From Chloroflexota bacterium (GTDB taxonomy: Bacteria; Chloroflexota; Anaerolineae; Anaerolineales; Villigracilaceae): a DNA stretch of 57,387 nucleotides. How positions within the stretch are numbered: the stretch's first letter is position 1; the number at the start of each line of letters is the position of its first letter. Where the stretch lies: assembly GCA_019873735.1 (NCBI GenBank), contig JAIOAQ010000019.1:1-57387 (forward strand), read 5' to 3'. A program made the position numbers and the translations under genes. Shown one piece after another: positions 8,458 to 16,318 of this stretch. The notes under the pieces were generated by a model that saw nothing but the letters and a program-made list of their open reading frames with translations, had not been told where the DNA came from and did no database searches.

Positions 8458-9205
8458 GTCTTTCCTCCAGGAGGTGCAAAGCCAACACAGGGTCATCGGT
8501 GAAGACGCCGTCCACGCCCCAATGAAACAGACGGCGCAGATCGGATTCCGCATTTACCGTCCAAACATGAACACGACGCTGAAGGCGATGAACCCGTGCA
8601 ATTTGTTGGACGGTCACATCATTCAGGAAAGGATGCAGGGCCTGGTAATCTCCAAACGCAAAGCCAAAAGAGCGCGCCCACCATCCCACCAGGCGAGGGG
8701 ACGCAAGCAAGCCGCGTGGAATCTCAGGCAACAGTTTGGCGGCGCGGGTCAGGTTATGAGGCAAAAAAGAAGAAAACAAGACGTGAGATTGCAGCCCAAA
8801 GGATGCAACCAGCGCGGTCACTTTTTCCACCAGGTCATCGCGCGGTGTTGTGTAATTGGTGAGTTCAACATTGATGAAAAGCCGCCTGCCCAAGGTTTCA
8901 AAGACCTCTGCCAGCGTGGGAATGCATTCGCGGCGATATTGCTCGGAGAACCAGGAACCGGCATCCAGTTCGCGCAGAGCCGCCAGGGGAAGATCACAGA
9001 CTCGCCCTTTCCCGTCAGTGGTTCGGTCCACTGTGGCATCATGAATCACCACAACCTGACCATCGGCACTGAGTTTCACATCCAGTTCAATCGCCGGCGC
9101 CCCTTGCCGGGCGGCCAGTTCAAACGCCGCCAGCGTGTTTTCGGGTGCCTGCGCCGAGGCGCCGCGATGGGCAAAGATGACAGGGCGAGGGAGTTCAGGC
9201 CACAT
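8435..9205 (-). CDS. Glycerophosphodiester phosphodiesterase
   Basis: A 256-residue GDPD-family enzyme that hydrolyses glycerophosphodiesters to glycerol-3-phosphate and an alcohol. Catalytic and metal residues are visible: HRGASAQAPENT at residues 13-24, the ELDVKLSADG stretch near 40, and HDATVDRTTDG near 55 with the second catalytic His. No signal peptide, so it is cytoplasmic and UgpQ-like. It begins 5 bp after the AAA+ ATPase gene and leads into the threonine dehydratase gene, so it is likely transcribed with both. The lipid link to its neighbours is not obvious. Confidence 0.93.
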   Translation of the reverse strand: MWPELPRPVIFAHRGASAQAPENTLAAFELAARQGAPAIELDVKLSADGQVVVIHDATVDRTTDGKGRVCDLPLAALRELDAGSWFSEQYRRECIPTLAEVFETLGRRLFINVELTNYTTPRDDLVEKVTALVASFGLQSHVLFSSFLPHNLTRAAKLLPEIPRGLLASPRLVGWWARSFGFAFGDYQALHPFLNDVTVQQIARVHRLQRRVHVWTVNAESDLRRLFHWGVDGVFTDDPVLALHLLEERHDSNRVG

Positions 9206-9210
9206 ACAGT

Positions 9211-10539
9211 TTACAATTCCACAAAGTAAGACTGTGCCGCCCGATCAAGCATTTCGCGGCTCATACTCGGCGGAACAGAAAGGTAAGCAGCAATGTCCAG
9301 AATCTGGTCACAGAGATCGCGCGGATGGGAGGCGCGCAGTTTGCGGTTACGTTTGATGTACCACTCCTGAAGCAGATAGGCCAGACCCTGATCGCTGTAT
9401 TCAACTCCTTTGGCGCGCGCGACGCGCCGGAAAATCTCACGATACTCTTCGTAGTTGGGGTCGCCGATTTCAATTTTGTGCCGCAGGCGGCGCAGGAAGG
9501 CCTCATCCACAAGGTCACGCGGCGGCAGGTTAGTAGAGAAGACCACCAGCACGTCAAAGGGGATCTCCACCTTGCGGCCGGTATGCAGGGTGAGATAGTC
9601 CACCCGGTTCTCCAGCGGCACAATCCAGCGGTTGAGCAGGTCACGCGGCCGCACCAATTGGCGGCCAAAGTCATCGATCAGCAAAATGCCGCCGTTGGCT
9701 TTAACCTGGAAAGGAGCCTCATAAAACTTATGCACGTCATCGAAGACCAGGTCGAGACCTTCCAGGGTCAGTTCGCCGCCGGTCATAATAAAAGGCCTGC
9801 GAATGCGTACCCAGCGCGGATCACGGCGCGTGCTGGTTCGCAAGGAGCCGGTACCCGGCAGGGTACCATCCTCTTCGGCGACGGCCTGATGGCTGACGGC
9901 ATCATATAACTTGACCACCAGACCATCAATGTAAATGGCATATGGCACGTACATCGCCTGCTGAGAAATCAGCGAGCCAAACGCGCGGGCAATGCTGGTT
10001 TTGCCGTTACCGGGCGGGCCATAAAGGAAAATGGATGTGCCTGAATTCAGCGCCGGACCTAATCGCTGGAATGTGCTCTCAGAAATGACCAGTTGCGAAA
10101 GCAGTTGGCGCATGGTGTGCGTCGTCACGGTGACGCGGGTGCTCTTTTGGCGGCGGACAGAGTCGTTATAAACATCCAGGGGCACCGGCGCCGGACCGGC
10201 ATATTGCGAGCGTTCCAGGGCTTCACGGGCACGGGCAATGCCTGCTCCGGTAATTGCATACTGATACGAGCCTTCACCCAGCCCCATTTGAGAAGACTTG
10301 ACCTCCACCATCTTCTCTCGCTTGAGACTCTCCAGAATTTGGTCGGTCACCCCTGCAAAAGGCAGGGCCAGTTCTTCTGCGATTCGAAAACCGGAAAGGT
10401 AGCCCTGAAAATAGAGAATCTTAAGTGCCAGGTCTTGCAGCCAAAGCGGCGAAAGCCCGGTATCCTCCAGCCGATTAATCGGCGGGGGCGTAAAACCAGA
10501 CTGCCCCGCTACAGCAATGGGTCTCACAGGATTGGTCAT
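9211..10539 (-). CDS. AAA+ ATPase with N-terminal winged-helix domain
   Basis: A 442-residue protein. Residues 28-112 look like a winged helix (LALKILYFQGYLSGFRIAEE, then SLKREKMVEV). A AAA+ domain follows, with Walker A GPPGNGKT at 174-181, Walker B ILLIDDFG near 277, a sensor stretch VVFSTNLPP near 325 and arginine-finger-type FLRRLRHKIEI. No other domain is attached. Its remodelling target is unknown; I do not recognise a named family with certainty. It is first in a likely operon with the GDPD gene, and has a strong TATAAT upstream plus a leader hairpin. Confidence 0.75.
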   Translation of the reverse strand: MTNPVRPIAVAGQSGFTPPPINRLEDTGLSPLWLQDLALKILYFQGYLSGFRIAEELALPFAGVTDQILESLKREKMVEVKSSQMGLGEGSYQYAITGAGIARAREALERSQYAGPAPVPLDVYNDSVRRQKSTRVTVTTHTMRQLLSQLVISESTFQRLGPALNSGTSIFLYGPPGNGKTSIARAFGSLISQQAMYVPYAIYIDGLVVKLYDAVSHQAVAEEDGTLPGTGSLRTSTRRDPRWVRIRRPFIMTGGELTLEGLDLVFDDVHKFYEAPFQVKANGGILLIDDFGRQLVRPRDLLNRWIVPLENRVDYLTLHTGRKVEIPFDVLVVFSTNLPPRDLVDEAFLRRLRHKIEIGDPNYEEYREIFRRVARAKGVEYSDQGLAYLLQEWYIKRNRKLRASHPRDLCDQILDIAAYLSVPPSMSREMLDRAAQSYFVEL

Positions 10540-10589
10540 AGAAGCCTCCCAGCCCAGGAAGTCATGAAGGTTAACACAAACTGCCCAGT

Positions 10590-10654
10590 CTGAAACATTC
10601 CATAAGTTTCAGGTCATTGCCCGGCAGGCGGTGATGATGAATATTCAAATTATA
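10590..10654 (-). promoter_or_regulatory. Promoter -10 and leader hairpin of the AAA+ gene
   Basis: Minus strand TATAAT at 10649-10654. The leader then contains CTGAAAC/GTTTCAG arms (10590-10596 and 10606-10612) with a 9-nt loop. No convincing -35 is seen. Confidence 0.45.
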
Positions 10655-10673
10655 GCACGCTGAAACGTAGAGA

Positions 10674-10701
10674 TTTACGTTTGTCAAAGAGCCGTTATAA
10701 T
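10674..10701 (+). promoter_or_regulatory. Promoter of the GT2 gene, leaderless type
   Basis: TATAAT at 10696-10701 ends only 7 nt before the ATG at 10709. TTTACG at 10674-10679 is a weak -35 with a 16-bp spacer. There is no Shine-Dalgarno, so the message is probably leaderless. Confidence 0.5.
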
Positions 10702-10708
10702 TCAGCCC

Positions 10709-11401
10709 ATGGAAAATATGAAACTCTCTATCATCATGCCTGTGTATAACGAAGCCAACAGCCTGCGTGAAATCGTCAAGCGCGTTCAACAGGTGGGATT
10801 GGCATGGGAAATCATCCTTGTGGACGATGGCTCTCAAGACGGGACGCGTGAAATCCTAAAAGAATTCGACGGCTCACAGAACATCCGCGTTATCCTGCAC
10901 GAGAAGAATCAGGGAAAAGGAGCCGCCGTGCGCACCGGCCTGGCAGCCGCCCGCGGCGACATCCTGTTGATTCAGGACGCCGACCTCGAGTATGACCCGC
11001 GCGATTATCCGCTCTTGCTCAAACCCATTCAAGAAGGAATCGCCGATGTCGTCTACGGCTCACGCTTCCTGGGCGGCCCGCGGCGGGTTACCATGTTCTG
11101 GCACATGGTTGCCAACAAAATGCTGACCTTTATGACAAACCTGCTCTACGACACCATCCTGAGCGATATGGAAACCGGCTATAAAGTCTTTCGGCGCGAG
11201 GTGATTGAGGGCATGCCCCTGCACGCCAAGCGTTTTGACTTTGAGCCGGAATTCACTGCCAAAGTGCTTAAACGGCATTACCGCATCTATGAGGTGCCCA
11301 TCTCCTTCAACCCGCGCGACTATTCACAAGGCAAAAAAATCAAGTTAAGAGATGCCTTTGAAGCCGTCTGGACCCTCTTGAAATACCGTTTCGTGGATTG
11401 A
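10709..11401 (+). CDS. Family 2 glycosyltransferase (dolichyl/polyprenyl-phosphate type)
   Basis: A 230-residue GT-A fold transferase. The N-terminus LSIIMPVYNEANSLREIV, the UDP/GDP-binding VDDGSQDGTREIL and the metal-binding QDADLEYDP (DxD-type) are all present. The DMETGYKVFRREV and EVPISFNPRDYSQGKKI stretches match the DPM1/polyprenol-phosphate mannosyl- or glucosyltransferase group. There are no membrane segments. It probably loads a sugar onto a lipid carrier at the cytoplasmic face. ArnT/GT39-like enzymes such as the one at 47-49 kb use such donors, but a link is inference. The next gene starts 6 bp later. Confidence 0.88.
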   Translation: MENMKLSIIMPVYNEANSLREIVKRVQQVGLAWEIILVDDGSQDGTREILKEFDGSQNIRVILHEKNQGKGAAVRTGLAAARGDILLIQDADLEYDPRDYPLLLKPIQEGIADVVYGSRFLGGPRRVTMFWHMVANKMLTFMTNLLYDTILSDMETGYKVFRREVIEGMPLHAKRFDFEPEFTAKVLKRHYRIYEVPISFNPRDYSQGKKIKLRDAFEAVWTLLKYRFVD

Positions 11402-11407
11402 ATCGCC

Positions 11408-11743
11408 ATGCACTGGAAAGACGAATTGCGCCGCGAACTTGAGCAGGCCGAAGCGGCGCGCGCAAGCGGCAACGAGGGACGAGCGCGCGTCTGCGCCCGG
11501 CGCGCGGCCGGCATTGCCGCCCGCGAATACTTGAAACGTATTGGACAACCCGTTCAAACCGCCAGCGTGCTAACCCTCCTAAATCATATCCAAACCCAAG
11601 CGGTCCTCTCTCCGGACCTGAAACAGGCTGCGGCCCACCTGACTTTGCGCGTCACCGAAACATTTTCCCTGCCGGTCCCAACCGACTTGATCGCCGAGGC
11701 AAGCAAATTGTGCCACGCCTTACTCCCGGATTGGGAAGAGTAA
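11408..11743 (+). CDS. Small all-helical hypothetical protein
   Basis: A 111-residue protein predicted to be entirely helical (MHWKDELRRELEQAEAARAS, ARRAAGIAAREYL). The length and repeated amphipathic helices recall HEPN-like proteins, but no RxxxxH motif is present and I cannot assign a family. It follows the GT2 gene by 6 bp, so the two are probably co-transcribed, and it ends in a strong terminator. Confidence 0.7.
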   Translation: MHWKDELRRELEQAEAARASGNEGRARVCARRAAGIAAREYLKRIGQPVQTASVLTLLNHIQTQAVLSPDLKQAAAHLTLRVTETFSLPVPTDLIAEASKLCHALLPDWEE

Positions 11744-11781
11744 AACAGTGCCCGACAGACGACTTGTCGGGCACTGTTTTT
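11743..11781. terminator. Bidirectional terminator between convergent genes
   Basis: AAACAGTGCCCGACA pairs perfectly with TGTCGGGCACTGTTT around a 7-nt loop, with T-runs on both strands. It serves the + strand GT2 operon and the minus strand operon ending at 11796. Confidence 0.9.
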
Positions 11782-11795
11782 CAGTTGAGATGGAA

Positions 11796-12047
11796 TCAGG
11801 CTCTGCGCCGCGTCAGAGCATACACCACGCGGACCAACGTCACCAGGACCACCGCAGCAGAGATGACACCACTTGCCACGATGAAGAAAAAATACCAGTC
11901 GCTGACACGCTGGCGGATTTGCCCCGGCTCAGGCAAGCGAATCCGCCTGCGCAAATGATGCATCAGCCCGGGCGGAGCGCTGACCGGCCTCAGCGTCCGC
12001 GCCAGATACGTTTCCATCTGCGTCAAAGAATGCGAATCTGTGTCCAT
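11796..12047 (-). CDS. Small single-TM protein, possible anti-sigma partner
   Basis: An 83-residue protein with a basic helical N-terminal half (ARTLRPVSAPPGLMHHLRRRI) and one strong transmembrane segment at about 50-75 (WYFFFIVASGVISAAVVLVTLV). The RPVSAPPGLMHHLRRRI pattern resembles segments found in anti-sigma or sigma-linked membrane proteins. It is third in the minus-strand series sigma factor, degV, this gene, 64 bp after degV. A role as membrane anti-sigma factor for the sigma at 12959 is plausible but unproven. Confidence 0.6.
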   Translation of the reverse strand: MDTDSHSLTQMETYLARTLRPVSAPPGLMHHLRRRIRLPEPGQIRQRVSDWYFFFIVASGVISAAVVLVTLVRVVYALTRRRA

Positions 12048-12111
12048 TTTATCTCACGCCTTACACTTCCTAATTGGATAGACAACCTCTTTTTCAGGTA
12101 TTAACCCCTTT

Positions 12112-12954
12112 TCAGTCTGCAGGGTACACCACCAAACCGACCGTCCCCGGCCCCAGGTTTGCGGCCACAGAAATAGAAAGGTCAGTCAAAATCACCTCGT
12201 GGAGATTGAAAAGCCCGCGCACGCGTTCCAGTAGCATACGTCCGGCCTGCGGGTCACGCGCATGGACAACCGCCATGTGGACTGCCCTATCCCCCACCTG
12301 CTCCTTGACCATCGCCAGCACCCGCTCAACAGCCGCCTGACGTGTGCGCACCTTTTCCACCATATGCAAGACGCCATCCTGCAATACAGCAATCGGTTTG
12401 ACATTCAACACCGAAGCCAGGGCCGCCTGCAGAGTCTTCACCCGTCCACTCATGCGGGCATACTCAAGGGTATCCAGAGTCAAGATAATGCGGATGTTGC
12501 GGCGCATCTCATTCAGCCGCTCAAGCACACGATCCAGCCCGGCCCCGGCCCGCTCCAGCAGGCGCGCTTCGCGGCACATCATCCCCAACCCTGCCGAACC
12601 ACAACCCGAATCAAAGGGGATGACATTGAATTTTCCGGCCAGTTCACGCGCGGCCGCAACCGCCGACTCAAATGTCCCAGAGAGTTTTGCCGTCACATGG
12701 AGGGATAGAATGGTATCGCCCGCCTGAGCAATACGCTCGTAAAATTCTTTGAACTGAAACGGCGTCGGCTGTGAAGTCTGAGGCACTTTTTTCGTCTCAT
12801 CCACCAGGCGGTAAAAACCCTCATTGTCCAGGTCCACATTCTGCAGGAAGGTCTGATCACCAAAATGGATATTGATGGGGATAACCTGAATGTCATACGC
12901 CTCCTGCCAATCCGCCGGCATATCGGCAGCGCCATCGGTCACAATTCGCAACAT
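12112..12954 (-). CDS. DegV family fatty-acid-binding protein
   Basis: A 280-residue DegV protein. DegV/FakB-type proteins bind a fatty acid and, where FakA exists, present it for phosphorylation. The N-terminus LRIVTDGAADMPADW matches the usual D(S/G)xxDLP start, and residues near 60-90 (TSQPTPFQFKEFYERI, then LHVTAKLSGTFESA) carry the family Ser/Thr ligand-contact motifs. No fakA is in the window. It starts 4 bp after the sigma factor stop, so the two are one operon. Function beyond lipid binding cannot be read from the sequence. Confidence 0.93.
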   Translation of the reverse strand: MLRIVTDGAADMPADWQEAYDIQVIPINIHFGDQTFLQNVDLDNEGFYRLVDETKKVPQTSQPTPFQFKEFYERIAQAGDTILSLHVTAKLSGTFESAVAAARELAGKFNVIPFDSGCGSAGLGMMCREARLLERAGAGLDRVLERLNEMRRNIRIILTLDTLEYARMSGRVKTLQAALASVLNVKPIAVLQDGVLHMVEKVRTRQAAVERVLAMVKEQVGDRAVHMAVVHARDPQAGRMLLERVRGLFNLHEVILTDLSISVAANLGPGTVGLVVYPAD

Positions 12955-12958
12955 ATCA

Positions 12959-13525
12959 TCACTCTCCTTCTAAAGTAATGTCTTCTTCCACTTCATCGCG
13001 TAACGCCAATAAAGTGCGGTGATAAAGGCTCTTGACGGCGCCCTCACTGCGCCCCATGATTTGTCCGATCTCTGCATTGGACATGTGTTCAACAAACTTC
13101 AAGATCAATAACTGCTGTCTGTCGGGCGGCAGGCGGCGAATATGCCGCAACAACGCTTCTTGCTCCTGCGTCCGCACCAGCCTGGATTCTGGATGCTCGC
13201 CATGCGCCGAAAGGACAGGCGCATCCGCCAGCGGGATTTCCTGGCGGCGTGAACGGTCGCGGTACCAGTTGGCCACCAGGTTATGCGCAATCCGATACAA
13301 CCAGGCCGAAAACGGCACCCCGCGGTCGGTGTAGTTGACGATATGCTTCATCGCCCGCTGAAAAACGCGCGCCGTCAGGTCCTCGGCATCGTCAAGGTTG
13401 CCTGTCCGATAGTAAACGTAGTTGAAAATTCGGTCTACATAGCGCTCATACAACATCCCAAAGGCCTCGCGGTCTCCCTGAGATGCCAGCAGCAGGATTT
13501 CATCATCTTGCATGGCTTCCACCAA
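12959..13525 (-). CDS. ECF-type RNA polymerase sigma factor
   Basis: A 188-residue sigma-70 family protein. Region 2 spans about 8-90 (EAFGMLYERYVDRIFNYVYY, DDAEDLTARVFQRAMKHI, FSAWLYRIAHNLVANWYRD). Region 4 spans about 125-180, with the HTH SNAEIGQIMGRSEGAVKSLY. The translation start could also be the Met at 13513 (MQDDEI). It heads an operon with degV and a small TM protein. It differs clearly from the sigma factor at 359-967, so the two respond to different signals. Confidence 0.92.
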   Translation of the reverse strand: MVEAMQDDEILLLASQGDREAFGMLYERYVDRIFNYVYYRTGNLDDAEDLTARVFQRAMKHIVNYTDRGVPFSAWLYRIAHNLVANWYRDRSRRQEIPLADAPVLSAHGEHPESRLVRTQEQEALLRHIRRLPPDRQQLLILKFVEHMSNAEIGQIMGRSEGAVKSLYHRTLLALRDEVEEDITLEGE

Positions 13526-13669
13526 ATAAAAATCCTATCCGTAGTTTGTAATGAAAAACTGCAAGCCTGTGAACGGCCCGGCACCTCTTGAGTATAACAC
13601 GCCCTTTTGCAGGCATAACCCGTTATTTGAATTCATCTGGACAACACCTTTGAAAATATAAAGTTGATG

Positions 13670-13675
13670 TATAAT
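13670..13675 (+). promoter_or_regulatory. Candidate -10 upstream of the structured RNA
   Basis: TATAAT at 13670-13675, with TTGAAA at 13650-13655. The 14-bp spacing is short, so the -35 assignment is weak. The local AT-rich tract supports a promoter about 40 nt before the first helix. Confidence 0.4.
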
Positions 13676-13715
13676 AAATACAATCCGCACGAAGATGCTT
13701 CGGTTATTTCATTTT

Positions 13716-14014
13716 CCTGTGCGGCCACGGATTAAACTACGGAACTTTGGAAAACACTGGTACGCCTGTTATTGCAGGAGTCATAAAAAGTCAACCGCCC
13801 CACGTGTTTAGCATGGAATTGTCAAATAGCGGACGGACGGTTTACTGGGCTACAATTGACTGCAAATACATACTTCCAAACGTAGGCGACAGACATCTGT
13901 CACCAGTTTTGGCCTACCCGGTCTAAGCGTTTCACGCGGGACCCGGGCAGGCGTACCCAATCCTAAGCAGCCGACTCAGCCGTGGCCTGGCACAGGTCTA
14001 CGGCTGAGTTTTTT
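13716..14014 (+). ncRNA. Structured RNA or attenuator leader upstream of recX-rny, family unassigned
   Basis: There is no gene between 13526 and 14020, but several pairings can be traced by eye. A long closing helix joins CCTGTGCGGCCACGG (13716-13730) to CCGTGGCCTGGCACAGG (13980-13996). Inside it, AAACAC pairs with GTGTTT around a CCTG/CAGG hairpin, GTCAAATAGC pairs with GCTACAATTGAC, GTAGGC/GCCTAC encloses GACAGA/TCTGTC, and CCCGG/CCGGG encloses GCG/CGC. A Rho-independent terminator overlaps the 3' strand of the closing helix, so the two folds compete partly. This fits a riboswitch-like attenuator or a free RNA of about 280-300 nt. I looked for signature motifs of tmRNA, RNase P RNA, SRP RNA, cobalamin and c-di-AMP riboswitches and saw none. 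Confidence 0.55.
13974..14014 (+). terminator. Rho-independent terminator just before recX
   Basis: ACTCAGCCGT (13974-13983) pairs with ACGGCTGAGT (14000-14009) and is followed by six T. The recX ATG is only 7 nt after it, so it either ends the upstream RNA or controls read-through into recX-rny. Confidence 0.85.
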
Positions 14015-14020
14015 ATAACA

Positions 14021-14725
14021 ATGCACAAGATTACAGCGATTGAGGTGCAGAAGAAGAATCGCCAGCGAGTCAACATCTTCCTGGATGGTGAGTTTGCCTT
14101 CGGCTTGAGCCGCATTGTGGCAGCCTGGTTACAGGTAGGACAGGAACTAAGCGATGAAAAAATTGTCTCTTTGCAGGCTGAGGATGCACGCGAAGTAGCC
14201 CTGCAAAAAGCCCTGAACTTCCTGAGTTACCGGGCCCGCTCTGATGAAGAAATCAAACAGAATCTGAGCAAGCACGGCATTCCAGATGCAGTGATTGACG
14301 AAACCCTTGAACGTCTGCATCAGGCCGGGCTTGCCGATGACCGGGGCTTTGCCCAGACGTGGGTAGAAAACCGCACCGCCTTCCGTCCGCGCAGCCGCCG
14401 GGCATTGCATATGGAACTGCGCCGCAAAGGATTAGACGAGCAAACCATTCAGTCGGCGCTGGCACAGGTTCCAGACGAAAACGAACTGGCTTATCAAGCC
14501 GCTCTGCAAAAAGCGCGGCGGCTGACAGGCCTGACCTGGGCTGAATTCCGCCAGAAAATGAGCGCGTTTTTGGGCCGGCGTGGGTTCAGTTATGAGGCCA
14601 TTGGAGATGCCGTCCGCCGGGTTTGGCGGGAACAATCTCAGGCCGAAGACTCTCTGCCAAATGGGAAGCAGGCCCGGGCTTCGTCGCGAACCGAAAATAA
14701 TTTCGATAATGAGGAAACGCCATGA
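14021..14725 (+). CDS. recX: Regulatory protein RecX
   Basis: A 234-residue RecX family protein. RecX binds RecA filaments and modulates strand exchange and SOS activity. The three-helix repeats are visible: KALNFLSYRARSDEEIKQNL near residue 70, ETLERLHQAGLADDRGFAQT near 95, and RRALHMELRRKGLDEQTIQSAL near 125. A C-terminal third repeat and a charged tail follow. I use the ATG at 14021, right after a terminator; an in-frame upstream start would lie inside the terminator stem. No recA is in the window. The stop overlaps the rny start by 4 bp (ATGA). Confidence 0.9.
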   Translation: MHKITAIEVQKKNRQRVNIFLDGEFAFGLSRIVAAWLQVGQELSDEKIVSLQAEDAREVALQKALNFLSYRARSDEEIKQNLSKHGIPDAVIDETLERLHQAGLADDRGFAQTWVENRTAFRPRSRRALHMELRRKGLDEQTIQSALAQVPDENELAYQAALQKARRLTGLTWAEFRQKMSAFLGRRGFSYEAIGDAVRRVWREQSQAEDSLPNGKQARASSRTENNFDNEETP

Positions 14726-16248
14726 ATCCGATCTTTTACATCGTTGAAGTAATCACACTCATCATCGGGCTGGCAGCGGGGTATTTTTTCAGCCGCTACC
14801 AGTACGAAAAAGCGATGCGCGAACAACAGGAGAAAGCCGAGGATATTCTAAAGGCCGCCACCGAACAAGCACGGTTGATTGAAATCCAGGCGCGTGACAA
14901 CGCCCTTAAAGTGGTGCAGTCGGCTGAAGCAGAACTTGCCCAACGCCGCAGCGAAATCAACCGCGAGGAAGACCGTCTGCAAAAACGCCGGGCCGAGTTG
15001 GATAACCGGCTAGAGCGTTTGGAGCAGCGCGAGCAAATGCTCAACAAGCGTCAGAGTTCGATTGACCGGCGGGCGAATGAGATTGAGAAATTATACGAGG
15101 ATGAATTAAAAAAACTGCAGGAAATTTCTCAAATGACTCAGGAACAGGCGCGCGAGATTTTGCTGGCAGAGGTAGAAAAGGAAGCGCGCGGGGATATGGC
15201 GCGCATCATCCGCCAGATTGAAACCGAAGCCCGCGAAGAGGGCGAGAAGCGCGCCCGAAAATTGATTGCCGATGCGATTCAGCGCGTGGCTTCAGAACAT
15301 GTGGCCGAGGTGACTTCGGCGGTGGTGCCGCTGCCCAATGAGGAGATGAAAGGCCGGATTGTAGGACGCAATGGACGCAACATCCGCGCCTTTGAGCAGG
15401 CCGCCGGTGTAGATGTCATTGTGGACGATACGCCCGAAGCGGTGACAATTTCCTGTTTCGACTCGGTGCGACGCGAAATTGCCCGCCGCGCCCTGACGCG
15501 CTTGACCATAGATGGCCGCATTCACCCGGCACACATTGAGAAAATCCTTGAAGACGAGACCAAAGCAGTAGAAAAGATCATCAATGAAGCCGGCGAACAG
15601 GCTGCCTTTGATGCTGGCGTGCGCGGCCTGCACCCTGAAATTCTGCGCATGATGGGACGCTTGAAATTCCGCACGTCCTACGGCCAGAATCAGTTGGCAC
15701 ACGCCGTAGAGGTGGCAAAACTGGCGGGCATCCTGGCGGCCGAATTGGGCGCCAATGTAGAAATTGCCAAACAGGGCGCTTTTCTCCACGATATCGGCAA
15801 GGCCATGGACCATAACCAGGAAGGAACGCATGCCATTCTGGGCGCAGAGTTCTGCAAGCGTTATGGCGTCCATCCACTGGTGGTGAATGCGATCGCCTCG
15901 CACCATCACGAGGTAGAGCAAGAGAGCGTGGAGGCTGTCATCGCCGAGGCAGCCGACGCCATCTCCGGGGCGCGTCCCGGCGCGCGGCGCGAAGACCTGG
16001 AAGCCTACATCAAACGCATCCGCACACTGGAAGATATGGCCAATTCCTTCAAGGGCGTCTCGCAAGCCTTCGCCATCCAGGCGGGGCGCGAGGTGCGCAT
16101 CATCGTCAAGCCGGAAGAAATAGATGACCTCGAGTCCACCCGCCTGGCGCGCGACATCGCCAAGAAAATCGAGGAGACCATGCAGTACCCCGGTCAAATT
16201 AAGGTCACCGTCATCCGCGAGACACGGGCGGTAGATTACGCCAAGTAA
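14722..16248 (+). CDS. rny: Ribonuclease Y
   Basis: A 508-residue membrane-anchored endoribonuclease that starts mRNA decay. Residues 3-25 form the TM anchor (FYIVEVITLIIGLAAGYFF). About 25-195 is a long, charged coiled coil. A KH domain follows near 205-270 (GRIVGRNGRNIRAFEQAAGV), then an HD phosphohydrolase domain with the metal motif FLHDIGKAMD near 355 and HHHEVEQ near 390. Length is typical. It is coupled to recX by a 4-bp overlap, and is followed by a hairpin shared with the convergent radical SAM gene. Confidence 0.97.
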   Translation: MNPIFYIVEVITLIIGLAAGYFFSRYQYEKAMREQQEKAEDILKAATEQARLIEIQARDNALKVVQSAEAELAQRRSEINREEDRLQKRRAELDNRLERLEQREQMLNKRQSSIDRRANEIEKLYEDELKKLQEISQMTQEQAREILLAEVEKEARGDMARIIRQIETEAREEGEKRARKLIADAIQRVASEHVAEVTSAVVPLPNEEMKGRIVGRNGRNIRAFEQAAGVDVIVDDTPEAVTISCFDSVRREIARRALTRLTIDGRIHPAHIEKILEDETKAVEKIINEAGEQAAFDAGVRGLHPEILRMMGRLKFRTSYGQNQLAHAVEVAKLAGILAAELGANVEIAKQGAFLHDIGKAMDHNQEGTHAILGAEFCKRYGVHPLVVNAIASHHHEVEQESVEAVIAEAADAISGARPGARREDLEAYIKRIRTLEDMANSFKGVSQAFAIQAGREVRIIVKPEEIDDLESTRLARDIAKKIEETMQYPGQIKVTVIRETRAVDYAK

Positions 16249-16279
16249 GCGGCTGGGTTAGAGGCCGAGTCTACGAGTC

Positions 16280-16312
16280 AAAAAACCTCCCGCCGGGATT
16301 TTGGCGGGAGGT
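16280..16312. terminator. Terminator between rny and the radical SAM gene
   Basis: ACCTCCCGCC pairs with GGCGGGAGGT around 8 nt. The minus strand has a T-run of six after it, making it a canonical terminator for the radical SAM gene. On the + strand the tail is weaker (TCGTCTTT). Confidence 0.85.
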
Positions 16313-16318
16313 CGTCTT

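Noticed and set aside
13716-14014. 6S RNA, tmRNA, RNase P RNA, SRP RNA, cobalamin or c-di-AMP riboswitch
   Set aside because: The conserved sequence signatures of these classes were looked for and not seen; only secondary structure supports an RNA here.
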